The notes below the pieces were generated by a model, which was not told where the DNA came from, did not search any database, and worked only from the letters and a program-made list of their open reading frames with translations. Below, piece after piece: positions 48,495-55,246 of a stretch of 55,246 nucleotides of DNA. Numbering within the stretch: position 1 is the stretch's first letter; each line of letters starts with the position of its first letter. The stretch covers positions 1-55,246 of the forward strand of contig CAJPVJ010000039.1 in assembly GCA_905397405.1 (NCBI GenBank). Direction: 5' to 3'. This DNA comes from Oppiella nova. Lineage: Eukaryota > Arthropoda > Arachnida > Sarcoptiformes > Oppiidae. The position numbers were made by a program, and so were the translations under genes.

Positions 48495-49215
48495 GCGCAT
48501 AGAGTGCTGTGTTGTATGCATTGATGCAGATTTTATGAGCGGAAAAAATAATATGCAATTCTGTAATGTAAAGCACTATAAGGTTATAAATGGTTTAGTC
48601 TTGTATTTGCGATACAGTGTTAGCACTGTTTAGAGTCTATTACAAGCCTTATATATCGTATGCTTTGCTTATCAATGCGTAACGTTATATAACATACAGT
48701 TTTTGAGAGCGAAGTATAGCGTTGTTGGCGAAGAAGTCTTCGCTATGAAACGCATCCAATATATGGTCTCTCATGTGATATACACAGACACACAGCAACT
48801 CATGTGTCGATCGGATCGCAGCCAACATTTCACAACCATTTTTATTGATTGAAANGCGCATAGAGTGCTGTGTTGTATGCATTGATGCAGATTTTATGAG
48901 CGGAAAAAATAATATGCAATTCTGTAATGTAAAGCACTATAAGGTTATAAATGGTTTAGTCTTGTATTTGCGATACAGTGTTAGCACTGTTTAGAGTCTA
49001 TTACAAGCCTTATATATCGTATGCTTTGCTTATCAATGCGTAACGTTATATAACATACAGTTTTTGAGAGCGAAGTATAGCGTTGTTGGCGAAGAAGTCT
49101 TCGCTATGAAACGCATCCAATATATGGTCTCTCATGTGATATACACAGACACACAGCAACTCATGTGTCGATCGGATCGCAGCCAACATTTCACAACCAT
49201 TTTTATTGATTGAAA
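48495..49215. repeat. 360-bp identical copies separated by a single N
   Basis: 48495-48854 and 48856-49215 look identical from GCGCATAGAGTGC to ATTGATTGAAA, with the only N of the window (48855) exactly between them. This is an unmerged contig overlap joined by a one-base gap. Confidence 0.95.
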
Positions 49216-49447
49216 GGGAGGAATAGATAGTTTAGAGAATGCCTGTGCCATACATACACATAATGGTAAGACATATACACATAGGGATCAGTTTTAAGCA
49301 TCAAAAACACAGACCAAAGAAGTAAAGAAGACGAAGAAAAATGTTTTTCAAGTGAAAAAAGTTTTAAAAATCAATAATCGCTGCAATTCTTTGTGTTTTT
49401 CGGGGGGAACTCTCTTAATGTTTTCAATATGTTTTCCCATATATATG

Positions 49448-50538
49448 CGTGTGAATCCCGAATGCCGATTCTGAGGATAACAAACAATTGCTCATCTCGT
49501 TTTTTTACAAATATTGAATTAACTAACTTTAGTATCCGTTTTTTCGCGACGCTCACTTGACCGTTATGCAAAAGCTACCGATAATAAAGCCGATATTGAA
49601 TTGTATGGCAAACGATTTGCTCACTTCTCAGCTCCGCATCCCAGCGCTCGCACCCATACTCTCAGTGCCCCAAAGCATCGCACAATTCACTGGAAAAGCA
49701 GTTTTCGTTTGAAATTTTTGAGCGAAAAATATAATTCATTCACTCATTTGACTACTGCTTCGGTGAATAAGTGTTTCGCAAATCTGGTGGCGATAAGGAA
49801 TGGGAGAGTTTTGGGCATAAATTGATACAAAATATATCTAAAATAAGTTTTAACACTGATAGCACGGCGTTCATTAGGGCACCGACACATTAATGAGAGA
49901 ACTGCCAGTGCCTTTGATAGGAAATGGCTTTCTATCATATGGTGTTCTCCGTTAAACACTGAAATTAATGTGCTTTAAGGCTAATGTTGTCAAGCACACT
50001 TAGGGCTTACGGCTAAGACTCCTATTGTTTGTTAACGAGTAGAGCAAAAAAATGTTTATAACTTAATTGATTGAAATCATAGGCAAAAAAGCGCTGCGAG
50101 TGAACTGGCAATACGTTTTCGTACCGATAATAAAGCCGATATTGAATTGTATGGCAAACGATTTGCTCACTTCTCAGCTCCGCATCCCGGCGCTCGCACC
50201 CATACTCTCAGTGCCCCAAAGCATCGCACAATTCACTGGAAAAGCAGTTTTCGTTTGAAATTTTTTAGCGAAAATATAATTCATTCACTCATTTGACTAC
50301 TGCTTCGGTGAATAAGTGTTTCGCAAATCTGGTGGCGATAAGGAATGGGAGAGTTTTGGGCATAAATTGATACAAAATATATATAAAATAAGTTTTAACA
50401 CTGATAGCATCCGCAAGTAATCCCGTGGCTGTGTAATTACTCTCTTGACGGTCACGGAAACTATCCTTTACCGAAAGATAGTATACCACAAGAGGCAATT
50501 TGTGACTTTAATTACACGAAATTCCGATTACAACAGTA
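49448..50538. repeat. 546-bp head-to-tail duplication with non-reversed complement at both outer ends
   Basis: Copy 1 is 49448-49993 and copy 2 is 49994-50538. The middle (49576-49864 versus 50122-50409) is a direct repeat with a few SNPs and one indel. The first 128 bp of copy 1 are the base-by-base complement (not reversed) of the first 128 bp of copy 2, and the last 127 bp of copy 2 (50411-50537) are the complement of 49866-49992. Confidence 0.9.
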
Positions 50539-50933
50539 ATACAGAGCACTGGTAGTTATTGGCAGAGAGCGGTAATACTGATGAGTAAAAATTTGGCGAA
50601 AATACGGCTAAATTTGCCGTTCACTTGACGGCTCAATCTAGTGAACAGTTTTGCGCTTCATTTGTCTTTTGTTTATTGCAAATTACATTTTGAGCCCTAT
50701 TTTCAATGCAATATGCAATCACTTATTTTCCACATTTAAAAGGCAATAAACATCAAGACATAAGTTATGATTTTCAGTCCGAAGCATCGCTAGAATTTAT
50801 ATCTCTTATGGAATACAACACAAAAAACTTTTATGAATACAGATATGAAAAGAGAAAGTGAAAAGAAATTCTCGTTTTTAAGGAGAAATATATGACTTTT
50901 GAATAGAAAAGTGGAGTCAAAAAATGAATTTGA

Positions 50934-50983
50934 AGAGAGAGAGAGGGAGAGAGAGAGGGAGGGAGAGAGAGAGAGAGAGAGAG
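50934..50983 (+). repeat. (GA)n microsatellite
   Basis: 50 bp with three GGG breaks. Confidence 0.95.
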
Positions 50984-51144
50984 CACAGGGATGGCAGGGA
51001 AGGGACAGAACGATTGGCAATGCCTTTAACTTTTCAACCCATGGATAGCATTCATGCGAACAAAAGTAATGGGATTATAAAGAGAGAGGAAAGACGTGAC
51101 GCTCTCTTAGAGAGCATACAGTTATTCGTATGGATTCGGGTATA

Positions 51145-51163
51145 AGAGAGAGAGAGAGAGAGA
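51145..51163 (+). repeat. (GA)n microsatellite
   Basis: 19-bp run. Confidence 0.9.
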
Positions 51164-52251
51164 CAAGTGAACAATGAATTGGTGCCACAAAACCCCTTTC
51201 CCCTACCGATTCACAAAACTTCCTATTCATGGCTGTGTTCTATGTGTTCACTGCAGTGACAGAGCACTCGAGTCGCAAAAAAAAGTTTTTCTTTTCATAA
51301 AAAGGGATTTAGTTTTAATGATCACAACTACAAACTATTGCTGATATGTTATGCCACTTACTCTCTCGCTCTCCCTGTCCTACCGATCCCTTTCCCACTG
51401 ACACTCTATTACAACAACGATTTCAATGCCATTATATCGGAGGCACTCTATTATTATAATGCTTACCATCTTTTTCTTATAATTTATACCATTTTTGGGA
51501 AGTCCTTTCTCTCAATACATATCATGTCTGATGTTATACTGTATTTTGTGCGACGAGTGGCACACAAGCCGTGGCTTTCAATTTGTTTGCCATCCATTCA
51601 TAAATCTCTTGTGTTTCTCTCAAATCTAATGTCATTCCTGACTCTTATGGTTAATGGAGAGCTCATCACATCCTTGAGGCGATGCGATGGACAACAGTCG
51701 TGAAGAAAACTGAGATTTTTTGGACAAATGAATCACTGAATCACTGGTTTTGAATGAATGAGTGATTCTTTAGGGTCTAAATAAATCTCTCATTTAATAC
51801 GTTATAAGCAATAATGAACGACAAACTGATCCCACATTTAATTACATGTAATACACCGCTGAATGGCACAGCATTTGCTGGCTTAAGGTTTTTGTTGTCG
51901 AGTCCTATGTATACAGAATATTGACGATAAGTCGATGACTGGCATCACTGACACAAATAATAACATATTTTGTCGTCAAATCACGACTATATAAATGTGT
52001 TGCGATTGTGTGTCGTATCTGCTTATGATTCTGTCCTCTCTTATGATCTGTTTATGATATAAGTATCGGTTTGTTGTGCACTACCAGTGCTCTCACGACA
52101 GTTATGGCTATGGGTTGACGATAAGAATAATGTCTGTTCGCCCAGACCTTAGCGATCGTCATAAACGGCTCCAAATGTGTATTAATGTATTTTTTGGGGT
52201 CTTTTCCTATTCGATGCCATTATCTGGTGTAGTGTTATATTTCTCGTACCG

Positions 52252-52253
<2 letters not shown>

Positions 52254-52289
<36 letters not shown>
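52254..52289 (+). repeat. (CT)n microsatellite
   Basis: 36-bp pure run. Confidence 0.95.
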
Positions 52290-52291
<2 letters not shown>

Positions 52292-52611
52292 GACTGCAAT
52301 TGCATTAACACTTGATTTTAAGTATGTGTTCGGCACCCGATTCCTGTGAAAATACAACTTAAGGAATAAGTTATTCAATAAATTGTCTCCTATTTTCTCA
52401 ATCGAAAAGTTTGTTTCTGAGTTTTCTTTCAAAAAAATAAGAAACTGTTGTTATAAACAATTTTTACGATACAATGGCAGACGGATTTCAAGGGGAAGGC
52501 ATTTCTTTGACCGATATGTACTTATATACTTTATACTTGTGTTATATTTTTGCGTGTGAGTAATGGCCCAAAAATAATATCCATTCAATAGTACGGTATC
52601 TATGAATAGGT

Positions 52612-52612
<1 letters not shown>

Positions 52613-52649
<37 letters not shown>

Positions 52650-52660
52650 AAGAGAGAGAG
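52613..52660 (+). repeat. (GA)n microsatellite
   Basis: 48 bp with AAAGAAA near its right end. Confidence 0.95.
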
Positions 52661-52883
52661 CTTGAAGGTCTATAAATTTGAAGTTCAGAATAAAGTAAAA
52701 AATAATTTTTGTTTTCTCGAGATATACTTTTTTGCAATCTAATGACAAAGTTTTTCTAAAATACATTTAACTTAGTAAATATTTATCATATTTTTGGTCC
52801 AAAATGTATATAAATATATGAGTGAAATGTTTTTCGTGTCAAATCTGATTATAACTGATTTGCATGTAATGTATTACTCGAAT

Positions 52884-52891
52884 GCCATATA
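52884..52891 (+). promoter_or_regulatory. TATA box inside Ddr intron 1
   Basis: TATAAAAG, 123 bp upstream of an ATG at 53007. The stretch downstream is less AT-rich than its surroundings and holds a TCAGA initiator-like motif near 52935. Confidence 0.4.
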
Positions 52892-53006
52892 AAAGCTGTG
52901 GTCCAATGGTTTGCACGCAAACTGAATCGACAGTCAGATCCGGCGTCCCTTTTCTGACAGACATTCAGTATTTTTTAGTCGTTTTCGACTCAAAACCTTA
53001 TTATCG

Positions 53007-53069
53007 ATGGCTCTGTACATCACGCAATGGGTTCATGTTATTTGTGTTATTATATTGAGAAATGTGTGA
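53007..53069 (+). other. Short signal-like ORF near Ddr exon 2
   Basis: Twenty residues, MALYITQWVHVICVIILRNV, then TGA. Because it is hydrophobic and lies 380 bp before Ddr exon 2 behind a TATA box, it could be an alternative signal-peptide exon: a GTGTGA donor after AAT (53063) would join in phase 0 to a CAGAG acceptor at 53453. Both sites are weak, so this is speculative. Confidence 0.2.
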
Positions 53070-53451
53070 ACAAAACCGGCAGTTCCTCCACTATTTACTA
53101 TATTCTCTATTCAACACAATTATTAAAAATTAAATATTAAATATATGCTAACACTTTATAAACGGTAACAATATTCACACTGTAAATACAGTATACTATA
53201 CATTGGTGATATTGTAATTAGTACAGATAGAATTAATTAAAGAGTTGGTTATTTGCATTGAAAGTAATGAATTATATTGCATGGCTCAGAATAGGCAGTA
53301 AAAACAAGTACAATTGCCTCATATATAATAACTTATACAAAACTCTATAATTGCATTATCTTTTCCATTAAAACTAATAAACATTTATTTGATATTTTAA
53401 TAAACATTTAAATTCTTATCTGAAAAAGTATTTTAATTATCTTTGAAACAG

Positions 53452-55216
53452 AGGACATCATAATAGACATAAAGAAAAGTAATTTATGTGCCGAAATGGG
53501 TGGTCCAAAGGCGCTGGGAATGGAGTCGGGAGTCATATCCGATGTGGACATCACGGCCTCCTCATCTTATAATCAACAGAGTGTCGGACCTCAAAATGGA
53601 CGGTTAGTTTTTATTTAAAAATAAATTGTTGGCACAAACTCTTTTATAATAAGCGAAAACATTAGAGAAATTGATTACATTTCTTAGAAATTATTATTAC
53701 ATTATTCATGCGTTTGGAAAGACTAAAGTTTTTAAAAAATAATTGTTGATAATACTGTCTAATACTGTACAGTATAATTCCGCTCTGAAAATGATATGAA
53801 ATTTAGTGACAAATATTTAATTTGCACAAAAATTTAGAAATAATTAAATGTAAACTTATCAATAATCAAAAGGTATACCGTAGTTCAATATTTAGTACTA
53901 TATAGCGTATACCGGTATATTTTATGTTAAAATACTTTATTTATTAATGATATCACTAAACAGACTAAACCGGGAGATATCTGGAGGCGCGTGGTGTCCA
54001 TCAAAACAACTCAATTCCGTCTTCTCGGGCAGCGAATGGATTCAAGTGGACCTCAAAGACAAGTTTGTGATCACAGGTGTGGGCACTCAGGGAAGGTTTG
54101 GTAACGGCGATGGTGTAGAGTATGTCGAAGAATATTGGTTGGAGTACTCGCGAGATAACGGCACCAATTGGAGCAAATGGTCGGGCATTGATGGCAATCA
54201 TGTATGTCTTATATTAGTTTCAATAGTTTTATTAATTTATTTGCAGCACTTTTTTTTGCTGATTACATGGAAATGGGAATTAATTGAATTGAAAAGCACT
54301 TAAAACTATACTCTATTTGTGACAGAAATTGCCGGGAAATATGGACACGTACACAGTTGTGAAAAATGACCTATCACATCCTCTGGTTGGCATTAATCTG
54401 ATACGAATCGTGCCGTTTGCCGGCCATCAGAGGACCATTTGTATGCGATTCGAGCTCTTCGGCTGCAGACAAAACAGTCTTCCGGTGCGATACTCAATGC
54501 CCGATGGCTTCAAAAGTAGCAAATTTGGTGACTTAGTTGACATGACTTACGATGGAAATCGAGACAACAATGGATACCTAAACGGAGGTATCGGACAACT
54601 GGTCGATGGTATCAAAGGTGATGACAACTATAAAGTTAATCACGTGTTTGAATGGATCGGATGGAGAAGCAATGGTGAGGTGAACGATGGCGTCCAAATC
54701 ATCTTCGAGTTCAATGGGTTAGAGAACTTCACGTCCGCCACCTTTCACTGCCATAACCTCTATAAGCAAGACATGGAAGTGTTCTCAGCGGCGAAGATAT
54801 GGTTTAGTTTTGACGGCAAGATTTGGTCCAAAAAGCCGTTAGAGTTCTCGTATATGGCCGACAACGCCATCGATAGGGCCCGGGATGTAGTCATTCATCT
54901 GCACCATCGCATCGGAAAGTTCGCTAAATTTGATCTCAAATTTGCGAAGAAATGGATTTTGATTAGCGAAGTGTCGTTTAAGTCATCCGCTATTAAAAGC
55001 AATTACACGCAATCCTACACCCATTTAGAGGCTGTCCACTCGTTGACACCCATCACCACAGCCGCCATCAACAGCGACAGGTCTTCGTTGACTGAATTCA
55101 TAGTTTTGATATCATTTGGATTGGTCTTCACCATCATATTCAGCGCTAGTATTGTATTACTTCGGCTGCATATGAGACGGAATAATAAGTCCGGACATAC
55201 CGTCGCGTCTAGTAAT
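53452..55216 (+). CDS. Ddr: Discoidin domain receptor, exons 2-4 (ectodomain and transmembrane helix)
   Basis: Exons 53452-53602, 53964-54201 and 54326-55216 join in frame (phases 2 and 0; introns 361 and 124 nt). With exon 1 this gives residues 36-462. The collagen-binding F5/8-type discoidin domain runs from Cys48 (before ALGMESG) to Cys212: Cys48, Cys97 (GAWCP), Cys204 and Cys212 (CMRFELFGC) match the four conserved cysteines. GTQGR (Arg130) and Glu138 keep the spacing of the Arg-Glu pair in the vertebrate collagen site. The discoidin-like domain follows (MTYDGN, GGIGQLVDG, WIGW, TFHCHNLY, ISEVSF), then the transmembrane helix at about 423-444 and a basic RLHMRR stop-transfer. The frame would stop at 55220-55222, but SSN|GTATGA looks like a donor at 55217, so the juxtamembrane and tyrosine kinase exons probably lie off the right edge. 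A kinase-less receptor cannot be excluded. Confidence 0.92.
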
Positions 55217-55246
55217 GTATGATATGATTATATACTTATAAATCTA

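Larger units (their letters stand above)
37476..53451 (+). other. Ddr intron 1 (15,976 bp)
   Basis: GTATGT donor, AACAG acceptor. Over a hundred times longer than the other coding introns seen here. It contains about sixteen CT/GA tracts, three copy-pair duplications, a possible nested gene at 46619 and a TATA promoter at 52884. Part of the length is inflated by duplicated assembly branches. Confidence 0.45.

Noticed and set aside
49371-49571. 66-codon minus-strand frame
   Set aside because: It lies mostly inside the same-direction complement block 49448-49575, so its sequence is probably not real.
51338-51703. 121-codon plus-strand frame in Ddr intron 1
   Set aside because: No start context, splice sites or motif; low-complexity hydrophobic content.
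52895-52970. Possible tRNA around GTGGTCCAATGG
   Set aside because: No GGTTCRA-type T-loop and no cloverleaf pairing.
1-55246. CRISPR array, operon or phage-like features
   Set aside because: No regularly spaced direct repeats or clustered bacterial genes; splice sites, TATA boxes and a metazoan receptor show this is animal nuclear DNA.
1-55246. Transposable element with terminal repeats or transposase
   Set aside because: No transposase or reverse-transcriptase frame seen on either strand; inverted repeats present lack target-site duplications and end in GA/CT tracts.

Overview
The window is AT-rich eukaryotic DNA with spliced genes, short introns (about 55-125 nt inside compact genes), TATA boxes and poly(A) signals. 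The two firmly recognised families are an acid sphingomyelinase with a saposin-B domain and a discoidin domain receptor. Together with a small secreted cysteine-rich peptide gene of the kind common in ticks and mites, they point to an arthropod, most likely a chelicerate (mite); the species call is an inference. No prokaryotic features are present. Coding DNA is sparse: under 4% of the window can be supported as coding.

Layout. 583-987 (minus) is the first coding exon of an acid sphingomyelinase-like gene that leaves the window on the left; a TATA box lies at 1071-1078. 1.1-26.4 kb is almost gene-free and full of (CT/GA)n tracts and assembly-type duplications; one unidentified terminal-exon candidate lies at 20154-20342 (+). 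26560-27213 (+) is a complete four-exon gene for a 147-residue secreted protein with six cysteines, with a TATA box at 26491 and AATAAA at 27270. 31944-32065 (minus) and 33175-33391 (+) are good-looking single exons of unidentified genes. 37370-55216 (+) is the 5' part of a collagen-receptor-type discoidin domain receptor (Ddr): a signal-peptide exon, a 16-kb first intron, then three exons coding the discoidin domain, the discoidin-like domain and the transmembrane helix. The kinase part would lie to the right of the window. The big intron holds a possible nested secreted-peptide gene (46619-46975) and a TATA promoter with a tiny signal-like ORF (52884-53069).

The strongest unexplained signal is structural. 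Eight sites carry head-to-tail copies whose identical ends measure 127-129 bp, several exactly 127, before the first difference between copies. This fits allelic branches of a k=127 assembly graph strung in tandem, so most local 'tandem duplications' are probably not real. At two of these sites three blocks of about 127 bp are the exact base-by-base complement of their partner WITHOUT reversal. No known replication or recombination process makes that, so it is most likely a software artefact, but it is perfect and reproducible within the window. Flanks of many (GA/CT)n tracts are also repeated in direct and inverted order, so long-range continuity of the scaffold, including the 16-kb Ddr intron, should be treated with caution.
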